A DNA stretch of 6,180 nucleotides from Nanobdellota archaeon (GTDB lineage Archaea > Nanobdellota > Nanobdellia > Pacearchaeales > GW2011-AR1): NCBI GenBank assembly GCA_030704765.1, contig JAUYDD010000042.1, forward strand, positions 1-6,180. Reading direction: 5' to 3'. The translations under genes were made by a program, and so were the position numbers. This document shows, piece by piece, positions 1 through 4,873 of the stretch (within the stretch, counting starts at the first letter, position 1; every line of letters begins with the position of its first letter). A model generated the notes under the pieces. The model was not told the origin of the DNA and did no database searches. It was given only the letters and a program-made list of their open reading frames with translations.

Positions 1-143
1 GTCGAGAATCGAAAACCTCATGATTTATCGTGAGGTCGTAGCAAATGTTACAGTTTTCGATTCTCGAGCATCCTAAAAACAAGGGCCTGTGACAAACCCA
101 CACCTTTAGGTGTGGGTGGCCCATTGTTTTTTTGATTTTTAGG
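1..143. repeat. Two-hairpin palindromic element, copy 1
   Basis: A perfect 15-bp inverted repeat (2-16 with 53-67) encloses two smaller hairpins: 17-23/28-34 with a TTTA loop, and 38-42/47-51 with an AAAT loop. Together they make a three-way junction. After the linker GAGCATCC a second long inverted repeat follows: 72-79/136-143, then 80-82/124-126 and 83-87/118-122, enclosing a perfect 8-bp hairpin at 97-116 with a TTTA loop. The first stem, the linker and the start of the second stem recur in diverged form at 6034-6147 with compensatory base changes, so the fold itself seems to be preserved. It could be a structured RNA, a DNA palindrome recognised by a Y1 transposase, or a miniature transposable element. 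The pairing is certain; the function is unknown. Confidence 0.75.
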
Positions 144-290
144 TTATGTCCTGCATTGAGAAAGAGATATCCAAGAGGTCATTTTTGGAGCGAAGGATAT
201 TTTTGTGTAAGTTGTGGAAGTGATTTTGAAAGAGCAATGAAATACATAGAAAATCAAGAGACGCATCATAATCCAGTTTCAATTTATTAA
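144..290 (+). pseudogene. tnpA: IS200/IS605 TnpA Y1 transposase, C-terminal remnant
   Basis: The frame ending at TAA 288-290 encodes about 48 residues. It includes LRKRYPRGHFWSEGYF, then a short stretch to KYIENQE. This matches the C-terminal part of Y1 transposases, where an aromatic-rich HxWSxxYF segment is followed by the helix carrying the catalytic tyrosine in a YIxxQ context. That tyrosine codon is retained (243-245). The family is usually about 130-150 residues, so roughly the first two thirds, with the HUH metal-binding motif, are gone. The frame runs open back to about position 93, but the residues upstream of about 144 come from a palindrome and do not resemble TnpA. Two Cys residues (CVSCG) sit where the family normally has small or hydrophobic residues. 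It is very probably non-functional. Confidence 0.72.
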
Positions 291-360
291 GGACGCCGTC
301 CTCCGCCATCAGGCGGATTGCGAACAGCAGTGAGCAACCTTTAGGGGACGGAGGATGTCA
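291..360 (+). other. Folded right end of the IS remnant, possibly omegaRNA-like
   Basis: A 6-bp outer stem (296-301/346-351) encloses a 6-bp hairpin (302-307/312-317, loop ATCA) and a 4-bp stem (318-321/334-337), giving a second three-way junction right after the tnpA stop. It ends in CTTTAGGGGACGGAGGATGTCA. In IS605-family elements that carry tnpB, the right end also encodes the scaffold of the omegaRNA, and the bases directly beyond the end act as guide. The fold and the GAGCAACC segment are compatible with such a scaffold, but no tnpB is present, so this is an inference from architecture. The apparent ATG at 355 lies inside this structure and is not a credible start codon. Confidence 0.45.
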
Positions 361-370
361 CAAATAAATA

Positions 371-446
371 GTTCGTTACAAAAAGTTACCTTTAGGATAT
401 ATTCTTTTACACCGAGTAATCGGCAGTTCGATTCTGGTTTCACCCA
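371..446 (+). repeat. tRNA-Val(UAC)-like 3' fragment, copy A
   Basis: Read as a tRNA, this copy holds the anticodon stem (GTTCG at 371-375, CGAGT at 413-417), a variable loop (418-421), a T-arm with loop TTCGATT (427-433) flanked by GGCAG and CTGGT, the 3' acceptor strand (439-445) and discriminator A446. No acceptor or D-arm 5' half is seen upstream; the IS remnant ends about ten bases before it. The T-stem has a G-G mismatch and the anticodon stem an imperfect pair, so it is decayed. About 30 nt interrupt the anticodon loop. It is closely similar to copy B at 3047-3122 and copy C at 3877-3926. A remnant or attachment site is more likely than a working tRNA. Confidence 0.65.
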
Positions 447-460
447 TTTGATTAGATATT

Positions 461-468
461 CTTATATA
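461..468 (+). promoter_or_regulatory. TATA-like box of the phosphatase fusion gene
   Basis: CTTATATA is centred about 25 nt before the ATG at 490. That is the spacing expected if transcription starts at or next to the start codon, as in leaderless archaeal mRNAs. There is no Shine-Dalgarno sequence before the ATG. The box supports 490 rather than 355 as the gene start. Confidence 0.6.
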
Positions 469-489
469 CCTAAATTATTCTATGAGTAT

Positions 490-1560
490 ATGAAAATTTA
501 TTTAGTTAGACATGGAGAAAGCATCGGCAATGCAAATGGCATTCATCAAGGTCAAAAAAATGATTTTCCATTAAGTGAATCTGGAAAAAGACAAGCCGAG
601 TTATTAAAAAAAAGATTTGAAAATATAAAAATTGATGCGATTTATTCCTCTGACTTTAAAAGAGCAAGAGAAACAGCCGAATTCCTGTCAGAATCTAAAA
701 AAATTAATCTAATCTTAGATTTGAGATTAAGAGAAAGGGATTTTGGGATTATTGGAGAACAAAAAGATCTAATGAATGCGTGGAAAAATTATCTTGAAGA
801 AGAGATTAAAAAAGGAGTAAATCCTAGAGAAGGACGACCTGTTGATGGAGAAAGTGATAAAGATCATTTTGATAGAGTTAATTCATTCTTTGAAAATCTA
901 ATAAATACTTATAAAAATAATGAATCTATTATAGTAGTTTCTCATGGTGGTACAAATAAAGTTGCATTTGGGGTAATAAAACATTTTCTTTTAGAAGAAA
1001 TGTACAAAACACCTCAAGCAAATACATGTGTTAATGAGTTAGTCTTTGAAAACAATAAGTGGGTAGTAAATTCTATCAATAATACAGATCATCTAGAAAT
1101 AGATGATGAAATAATAGATGTATTTAATAGCGTTAGAGACGAACCTTTAGATGTCATTAATAATCGATGCTGGGAAAAGCATATAAAATTAAAAAAACTT
1201 TTTGAGGATAAAGGATACAAAACAAAGTATAAAATTTGTTCTTTTAAATGGTCTGAGCAAAAGTTACCAATAGAAATAAAAAATTTAATAGATAATGATT
1301 TAGACTATCATTTGTACTTGATAGTTAAGATCAATGGTTTAAAATTATTAATAGACGCATCAAATGATTTTCAACTTCCTGAATATAATACTTGGAATGG
1401 AAAGAATAACTGTAATTTATGTGTTTCTCCAGCAGAGTTTATTGAAGAAAATATCGAAGAGATAATAAATAAAAAGATTAATGAAAACTATTCTAGTAGA
1501 CAGATAATTTTTTTAAATCAAGTAAACGCTTTTCTAAAAAAATTAAGAGAAAAAATATGA
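490..1560 (+). CDS. Histidine phosphatase fused to a transglutaminase-like domain
   Basis: This 356-residue protein has two domains. Residues 1 to about 200 are a histidine phosphatase (phosphoglycerate-mutase superfamily): RHGE at 7-10 with the phospho-accepting His8, Arg58 in KRARET, Glu82 in RERDFG, and His152 in VVSHGG. All core catalytic residues are present. From about residue 215 the pattern RCWEKH (Cys227), DYHLYL (His274) and LLIDAS (Asp289) matches the Cys-His-Asp triad of transglutaminase-like/papain-fold proteins, so the second half may be a cysteine hydrolase or acyltransferase. I know of no named protein with this fusion. The start at 490 was chosen because the RHG motif follows at once, as in the family, a TATA-like box lies 25 nt upstream, and the in-frame extension back to 355 would translate the IS end and a tRNA fragment. 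It converges on the kinase/nucleotidyltransferase pair 25 nt downstream. The substrate is unknown. The phosphatase call is firm; the second domain is probable. Confidence 0.85.
   Translation: MKIYLVRHGESIGNANGIHQGQKNDFPLSESGKRQAELLKKRFENIKIDAIYSSDFKRARETAEFLSESKKINLILDLRLRERDFGIIGEQKDLMNAWKNYLEEEIKKGVNPREGRPVDGESDKDHFDRVNSFFENLINTYKNNESIIVVSHGGTNKVAFGVIKHFLLEEMYKTPQANTCVNELVFENNKWVVNSINNTDHLEIDDEIIDVFNSVRDEPLDVINNRCWEKHIKLKKLFEDKGYKTKYKICSFKWSEQKLPIEIKNLIDNDLDYHLYLIVKINGLKLLIDASNDFQLPEYNTWNGKNNCNLCVSPAEFIEENIEEIINKKINENYSSRQIIFLNQVNAFLKKLREKI
1536..1542 (-). terminator. Possible U-run terminator for the minus-strand pair
   Basis: On the minus strand, about 45 nt beyond the kinase stop codon, a run of seven T is followed after a gap by further T-rich sequence. 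Archaeal polymerases can terminate on such runs without a hairpin. It lies inside the 3' end of the convergent phosphatase gene. The support is composition only. Confidence 0.25.
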
Positions 1561-1585
1561 GAATTAAATTAAGGATTTAAATTAT

Positions 1586-2143
1586 TTATGCATCTTTGGG
1601 CAAATAAGATTTGATAATTCTTATTACTTCTTCTAGAGAATTTAATTCTGTATCTATCCCTATTCCTTCTGAATGTTGATTTTTTACACAGAACCCATAT
1701 ATTTTTGTTGCAGTTTCTTGGTTTCCTGTTGGAAGCGGCCATTCTCCAATCTGGATTTGTTCTTCAAGTGAAAGATTTATTCTATTTTCAACCCTTTTTA
1801 TTAATACATTTAATGGTGCAATTAGTTTAAAATAATAACTTTCTACCCCCACTTCTTTTGCTAGATCTTCAAAAGGTCTAACATATTCATAACTACCAAA
1901 TGCCTTATCAACAATAACTGGATGTCCTGCTGTAAGATAATTTTTAGTTAAGGATAATGCATTATTTCTTGCTAAATCTAAAAAATGATCATTGGATATT
2001 GCTCCTTTTACAAAATGTTTAATTGAATCTAAACTTAAATAAGCAGGATTTCCATTTAATATTTCCCAAAGCTTTTTTGCGGTTGTTGATTTTCCACTTC
2101 CAGAAGGACCTGAAATTATCAAACAATAAGGTCTAACTTCCAT
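1586..2143 (-). CDS. P-loop small-molecule kinase (AAA_33/zeta-like)
   Basis: The 185-residue protein opens with a clear Walker A motif, GPSGSGKST (residues 12-20), after a hydrophobic strand. It continues with SLDSIK (Asp39), where this kinase class places an acid near the acceptor substrate, then VIVDKAF (Asp79) as a Walker B-like strand, and an Arg-containing lid (KRVENR, residues 116-121). This is the layout of small cytosolic ATP-dependent kinases related to zeta toxin, chloramphenicol phosphotransferase and gluconate or APS kinases. Sequence alone does not fix the substrate. Its start overlaps the end of the upstream nucleotidyltransferase by 11 nt, so the two are almost certainly co-transcribed and probably act in one pathway. 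A zeta-type toxin is a possible alternative, but the expected antitoxin is missing and the partner is an enzyme, which favours metabolism. Confidence 0.8.
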   Translation of the reverse strand: MEVRPYCLIISGPSGSGKSTTAKKLWEILNGNPAYLSLDSIKHFVKGAISNDHFLDLARNNALSLTKNYLTAGHPVIVDKAFGSYEYVRPFEDLAKEVGVESYYFKLIAPLNVLIKRVENRINLSLEEQIQIGEWPLPTGNQETATKIYGFCVKNQHSEGIGIDTELNSLEEVIRIIKSYLPKDA

Positions 2144-2897
2144 ATTTGCCTCCCAAACTTCTTATTGTTTCTCCAAAAAAAGTTGAAACACATTTTTCTA
2201 ATTCTTCTAACTCTTCCATAAAATGGAATTCAGGGGGAAAATCTGATTTTTCAACAACAACATCACTTGTTCTGTTTAAGGTAGTTTTCATCATAGGTGT
2301 TTTTACAAATAATCTCTTTATTTCTGGAAATGTTTCCATTGAGAAAAAATTATTTGGAACAGCATATGGAACATCAAGATAGACTTCACCTTCATTTAAA
2401 GATTCTAAATGATCATATCTAGTTACATCTAAAACTCTTGATTTATTATCTACTGTAGCAATCTTACAATTATTCTCTGATAACAATCTAAACCCAGATA
2501 TAACTAAAGTTTCATGATTATGTGAAAGAAGTCTTCTAAGATGACTCTCTGAAACTAGCTGGTTTCCAAAGAATATTAAAACTTTATCAGATCTGCATAA
2601 TCCTCCGGCTTCATAAAAGGCTTGAACAGGTCCTCTCGGTAAGCCTTCATAAATCTGATAATTTTTTATCCCTTGAACGCTATATGTTTCTTCAAATCTA
2701 GGGCTTAACTTGGGGTCGTCAATAGCTAAAATAATCCTTGAATCTGGAACAACTTTTCTAATTGTATCTGTTAAATAACATATTGCAGGTATTCCTAAAA
2801 GAGGTACAAGGGACTTACACTTGGATTTTCTGGTTAAATCCTTCATTCTAGAGCCTTTGCCTCCACAAACAATTATTGAATCTATACTGTCTTTCAT
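2133..2897 (-). CDS. NDP-sugar pyrophosphorylase-like nucleotidyltransferase
   Basis: The 254-residue protein begins with the nucleotide-binding signature CGGKGSRM (residues 11-18), followed by KSLVPLLGIP (28-37). This is the typical start of sugar-phosphate nucleotidyltransferases (RmlA, GlmU N-terminal and ManC type), which join an NTP and a sugar-1-phosphate to give NDP-sugar and pyrophosphate. GLPRGPVQAF (85-94) fits the nucleotide-contacting loop. The usual metal-binding Asp of the GD motif in the strand near residue 110 appears to be Asn112 (FFGNQL), which could alter metal use or mean another acid takes over. At 254 residues it is a single Rossmann-like catalytic domain with no beta-helix acyltransferase tail. 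It is the first gene of a minus-strand pair with the kinase. A TATA-like box sits 25 nt before its ATG. The family is confident; base and sugar specificity cannot be read. Confidence 0.85.
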   Translation of the reverse strand: MKDSIDSIIVCGGKGSRMKDLTRKSKCKSLVPLLGIPAICYLTDTIRKVVPDSRIILAIDDPKLSPRFEETYSVQGIKNYQIYEGLPRGPVQAFYEAGGLCRSDKVLIFFGNQLVSESHLRRLLSHNHETLVISGFRLLSENNCKIATVDNKSRVLDVTRYDHLESLNEGEVYLDVPYAVPNNFFSMETFPEIKRLFVKTPMMKTTLNRTSDVVVEKSDFPPEFHFMEELEELEKCVSTFFGETIRSLGGKYGS

Positions 2898-2917
2898 ATT
2901 TGATTGGAGAAATAAGA

Positions 2918-2925
2918 TTATAAAT
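2918..2925 (-). promoter_or_regulatory. TATA-like box of the nucleotidyltransferase-kinase pair
   Basis: On the minus strand this reads ATTTATAA, centred about 25 nt before the nucleotidyltransferase ATG, with no Shine-Dalgarno sequence between. That is leaderless spacing and makes this the likely single promoter of both genes. Confidence 0.6.
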
Positions 2926-3046
2926 AGTTTTCTATTATTGTAACTATAAAGTAACTAAATTATTTTAGTTTGGGTTTGATTAATGAGAATTTTATAAGAA
3001 CATAACATTATTACTAAATATGGTTAAATGCTTCTGCAAATAACTA

Positions 3047-3122
3047 ACTCGTCAGAAAGTATATCCTTTTAGATATAATCTTTTACACCGAGCATTCGCC
3101 AGTTCAATTCTGGTATCGCCCA
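3047..3122 (+). repeat. tRNA-Val(UAC)-like 3' fragment, copy B
   Basis: This is the best preserved copy. The anticodon stem is ACTCG (3047-3051) with CGAGC (3089-3093), there is a four-base variable loop, and the T-stem GCCAG (3098-3102) pairs with CTGGT (3110-3114) around loop TTCAATT. The 3' acceptor strand ATCGCCC and discriminator A3122 follow. The complementary 5' acceptor strand (GGGCGAT) is not found upstream, nor is a convincing D-arm, so only the 3' half is here. Bases 3060-3077 form a 6-bp hairpin inside the interrupted anticodon loop. If the interruption is removed the loop reads TTTACAC, anticodon UAC (Val). A split-tRNA 3' half gene is an alternative to an attachment-site remnant. 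Confidence 0.65.
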
Positions 3123-3300
3123 TAGGAACATAGCCAGTAGACTAAAGATTAATAGCCTTGTAATTGTTTAAGTTGATTTCTCATTTAATAATCTCCCTGC
3201 ATCTTTCTGTACAGAAAAGCAAGAGTCAAAAGATATGGAAATGTTCTTGCTAAAAAAGCAAGATAAAAAAATCTAAAAACCCAGTTTATTTTAATCACTT
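3123..3300. other. Intergenic region with two small palindromes
   Basis: No reading frame here looks coding. It holds a 14-nt perfect palindrome (TTTCTGTACAGAAA, 3204-3217), suited to binding a dimeric regulator, and a 7-bp hairpin (3245-3251/3257-3263, loop AAAAA) followed by an A-run. A weak TATA-like stretch (TCTAAAAA, about 3272-3279) lies near the right distance before the GNAT start. Confidence 0.4.
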
Positions 3301-3849
3301 ATGAAAATAACAACACCAAGATTAATCATAAGAGAATTTAAGGAAAAAGACATAGCAGACATAGTTGCAAATAGGAATAGTCTAAATGTTTTAGAAAATC
3401 ATTCCCTAATTCACAATAATAAAAAAGATGTAAGATCCCAGGTACTACTTAATCAGAAACAAGTAGGAAAAAAGAAAAGAGAAAATTATAGCCTTGGAAT
3501 TGAATTAAAATCCAACCATAAATTGATAGGGGGAATAGATATTTACAAAGTTGATAGATTCCTAGGAAAAGCAACAATGGGTTATTGGCTAGGAAAGGAT
3601 TATTGGAGACAGGGAATAATGTATGAAGCAGCCCAAGCAATGATAGAATTTGCATTTAATAAATTAGAATTAAAAAGAATTGACCTAGATACTTCAACAA
3701 AAAATATCCCTTCCAATGGATTAATTAAAAAATTAGGATTTAGATATGAAGGAACTAGAAGAAAATACCATGGACCTAAAGCAAAAGGAACCTGCTGGCA
3801 TAATGCTAATTTTTATGGACTCTTAGCTTCTAAATATAAAACAAAATAA
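3301..3849 (+). CDS. GNAT N-acetyltransferase, RimJ/RimL type
   Basis: The 182-residue protein has the GNAT order. It opens with a strand typical of the RimJ/RimL subgroup (TPRLIIREFKEKD, residues 5-17). A central block GYWLGKDYWRQGIMYEA (94-110) contains the acetyl-CoA pyrophosphate-binding loop RQGIMYEA. Then comes a strand with RIDLDTSTKNIPSN and the helix LIKKLGFRYEG (141-151), in which Asn135 and Ser138 occupy the usual motif B positions. Such enzymes transfer an acetyl group from acetyl-CoA to an amine, for example ribosomal-protein N-termini, aminoglycosides or amino sugars. The target here cannot be inferred. The length is normal and nothing is broken. It stands alone between tRNA-like fragments B and C, in the same orientation as both. 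Start: the first in-frame ATG directly precedes the conserved N-terminal strand. Confidence 0.88.
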   Translation: MKITTPRLIIREFKEKDIADIVANRNSLNVLENHSLIHNNKKDVRSQVLLNQKQVGKKKRENYSLGIELKSNHKLIGGIDIYKVDRFLGKATMGYWLGKDYWRQGIMYEAAQAMIEFAFNKLELKRIDLDTSTKNIPSNGLIKKLGFRYEGTRRKYHGPKAKGTCWHNANFYGLLASKYKTK

Positions 3850-3876
3850 ACAAAGCTATATTTTGTAATAAAAGGT

Positions 3877-3926
3877 ACTCGTTACAAAGTATATCCTTTA
3901 GGATATAATCTTTTACACTGAGTAAT
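3877..3926 (+). repeat. tRNA-Val(UAC)-like fragment, copy C (truncated)
   Basis: The first 50 nt match copies A and B: anticodon stem ACTCG (3877-3881) with TGAGT (3919-3923), and the same interruption, here forming a perfect 7-bp hairpin with TTTA loop (3890-3896/3901-3907). After the variable loop the similarity stops, and the T-arm and acceptor strand are missing or displaced. It lies 28 nt after the GNAT stop codon. Confidence 0.6.
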
Positions 3927-3984
3927 TTCATTTTTAAATTATCTACAAATGTTTACTAAAAATTAGATTGCGAGCAGAGCTCTT

Positions 3985-4012
3985 CCGATGTATTCGATTC
4001 AGTGTGGGTCCA
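3985..4012 (+). repeat. Possible displaced T-arm and acceptor remnant
   Basis: CGATGTATTCGATTCAGTG followed by TGGGTCCA resembles the T-arm and acceptor 3' end of copy A (CGGCAGTTCGATTCTGGT then CACCCA), but no T-stem pairing is left. It could be the missing end of copy C, pushed away by an insertion of about 60 nt, or chance similarity to a TTCGATTC motif. Confidence 0.25.
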
Positions 4013-4107
4013 TTTTAAAATCTCAAAAAGTAAAGCTTAGAATCTTGGTAATGGGGGGAAAAGAGAAAGAATAAGAGGAATGAATAATATTGTTGTCTTA
4101 ACATAAG

Positions 4108-4115
4108 TTTATATA
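4108..4115 (+). promoter_or_regulatory. TATA-like box of the membrane-protein gene
   Basis: TTTATATA is centred about 25 nt before the ATG at 4137, the leaderless archaeal spacing, and there is no Shine-Dalgarno sequence. It is the cleanest TATA box in the window. Confidence 0.65.
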
Positions 4116-4136
4116 TTTTGATTTATTAATTATTTT

Positions 4137-4520
4137 ATGTTGTTGGAAATATTTAACTTCATGCATTTTATTGGCCTGGCTTTTGGTTTAGGAGGAGCTA
4201 CAATAGCCTCTGTAATTTCTTCAAAAGCTATGAAAGACGAGGAGATTAGAAAGGTAATGGGAAAAATTATGCTTCCTATTGTTAAACTTATATGGGCTGG
4301 GTTGATATTGCTTATTATCTCTGGAATTTTTATTGCATTCCTTGTTACATGGCCATTAAATAAAAATTTGCTTATAATAAAACATTTCCTTGTTGCATGG
4401 ATTATTATTATTGGGATTATAATCGGCAAGAGAATGAAGAATAAAAAAGATATTAAAGGATTGAGTAAACTTAATTTAATTCTCTGGTATGCTGTTACTT
4501 TAATATCTGCTTTTGTTTAA
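4137..4520 (+). CDS. Small four-helix membrane protein with two membrane histidines
   Basis: The 127-residue protein has about four predicted membrane segments (roughly residues 4-28, 46-70, 78-97 and 111-127) and short charged loops (KAMKDEEIRK and GKRMKNKKDIKG). His10 in helix 1 (FMHFIGLAFGLGGA) and His83 at the start of helix 3 (IKHFLVAW) are placed like haem- or metal-ligating histidines of small CopD-like and cytochrome-b-like membrane proteins. The glycine-rich first helix also resembles such families. I do not recognise a specific family, and the haem or metal role is inference. The reading frame is supported by its amphipathic layout and a well-placed TATA box. It lies between tRNA-like fragments C and D, with no partner gene. 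Confidence 0.72.
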   Translation: MLLEIFNFMHFIGLAFGLGGATIASVISSKAMKDEEIRKVMGKIMLPIVKLIWAGLILLIISGIFIAFLVTWPLNKNLLIIKHFLVAWIIIIGIIIGKRMKNKKDIKGLSKLNLILWYAVTLISAFV

Positions 4521-4539
4521 ATTTAGAAACAGACAGATG

Positions 4540-4582
4540 GTTCGTTTACATCGTGACTCGACAGTTCGATTCTAGGTGACAT
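4540..4582 (+). repeat. tRNA-Val(UAC)-like 3' fragment, copy D, without the loop insertion
   Basis: GTTCG-TTTACAT-CGTGACTC is followed by GACAG, the T-loop TTCGATT and CTAGG. It aligns with copies A and B once their roughly 30-nt anticodon-loop insertion is removed, and it directly shows the loop TTTACAT, anticodon UAC. Stem pairing is poor (the anticodon stem has mismatches and the T-stem is broken), so it is an old remnant. It starts 20 nt after the membrane-protein stop codon. Confidence 0.45.
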
Positions 4583-4705
4583 ATTTACATATGTTTAAAA
4601 AGCATATAATCATATTTAATTATCTTTAAAACAAAGTTTCTAAAGACCAAATTAAACATTGATAGAAGAATAGTAGCTTTTTCTTTATCTTTACTTTAAT
4701 TAAAT

Positions 4706-4873
4706 ATGAAATACATGTTTAACTTTCAAAAAAATAGAATCCAAAAAACAATCCGTTGTTCTTGTGGTAACGAAGCAAAACAAAGAATTAAAAGAAATTA
4801 TCCGTTTGGAAGAAAATCTAAATGCATAAAAGTGACTGATTATTATTGCATTAGTTGCGGTAAAAAACAATAA
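4706..4873 (+). CDS. Small cysteine-rich (CxC...CxxC) protein
   Basis: This 55-residue reading frame would be missed by most length cut-offs. The product is strongly basic (many Lys and Arg) and has Cys18-Ser-Cys20-Gly near the middle and Cys48-x2-Cys51-Gly at the end, with an extra Cys40. CxC plus CxxC forms a likely four-cysteine zinc site, as in small zinc-ribbon proteins, and the basic residues suggest nucleic-acid binding. An alternative start at residue 4 (ATG 4715) is possible. There is no Shine-Dalgarno sequence and no well-placed TATA box, so expression is less certain than for its neighbour. It lies upstream of another zinc-ribbon gene in the same direction, 157 nt apart. I do not recognise the family. 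The paired knuckles and the clean stop favour a real gene. Confidence 0.6.
   Translation: MKYMFNFQKNRIQKTIRCSCGNEAKQRIKRNYPFGRKSKCIKVTDYYCISCGKKQ

Larger units (their letters stand above)
97..360 (+). mobile_element. Decayed IS200/IS605-family insertion
   Basis: Three features in order suggest a degenerate IS200/IS605 element: a subterminal hairpin (97-104/109-116, TTTA loop), the 3' part of a tnpA-like reading frame, and a folded right end finishing in GGATGTCA. Elements of this family lack terminal inverted repeats and carry imperfect hairpins near both ends that the TnpA Y1 transposase recognises as single-stranded DNA. Most of tnpA, including the HUH motif, is missing between the left hairpin and the surviving C-terminus, and no tnpB is present, so the copy cannot move by itself. 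The left boundary is uncertain because the hairpin also belongs to the palindromic element that begins at position 1. Confidence 0.6.

Noticed and set aside
97..116. The hairpin CCCACACC-TTTA-GGTGTGGG as an intrinsic terminator
   Set aside because: It is GC-rich and a T-run follows at 127-133, but it lies inside a larger palindrome beside a tnpA remnant and matches an IS200/IS605 subterminal hairpin better. There is no gene before it in the window to terminate.
355..489. N-terminal extension of the phosphatase gene
   Set aside because: It translates the IS right end and a tRNA-like fragment, and a TATA box lies inside it. The gene starts at 490.
1586..2143. The kinase as a zeta-type toxin of a toxin-antitoxin pair
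   Set aside because: The P-loop layout would allow it, but no epsilon-like antitoxin is present and the overlapping partner is a nucleotidyltransferase, so a metabolic kinase is favoured.
2146..2382. Plus-strand reading frame of 78 residues
   Set aside because: It is antisense to the nucleotidyltransferase, whose motifs are clear, and has no family features of its own.
371..3926. The repeated fragments as a CRISPR array
   Set aside because: The spacing is kilobases, the copies are few and diverged, and they read clearly as tRNA 3' parts. No cas genes are present.
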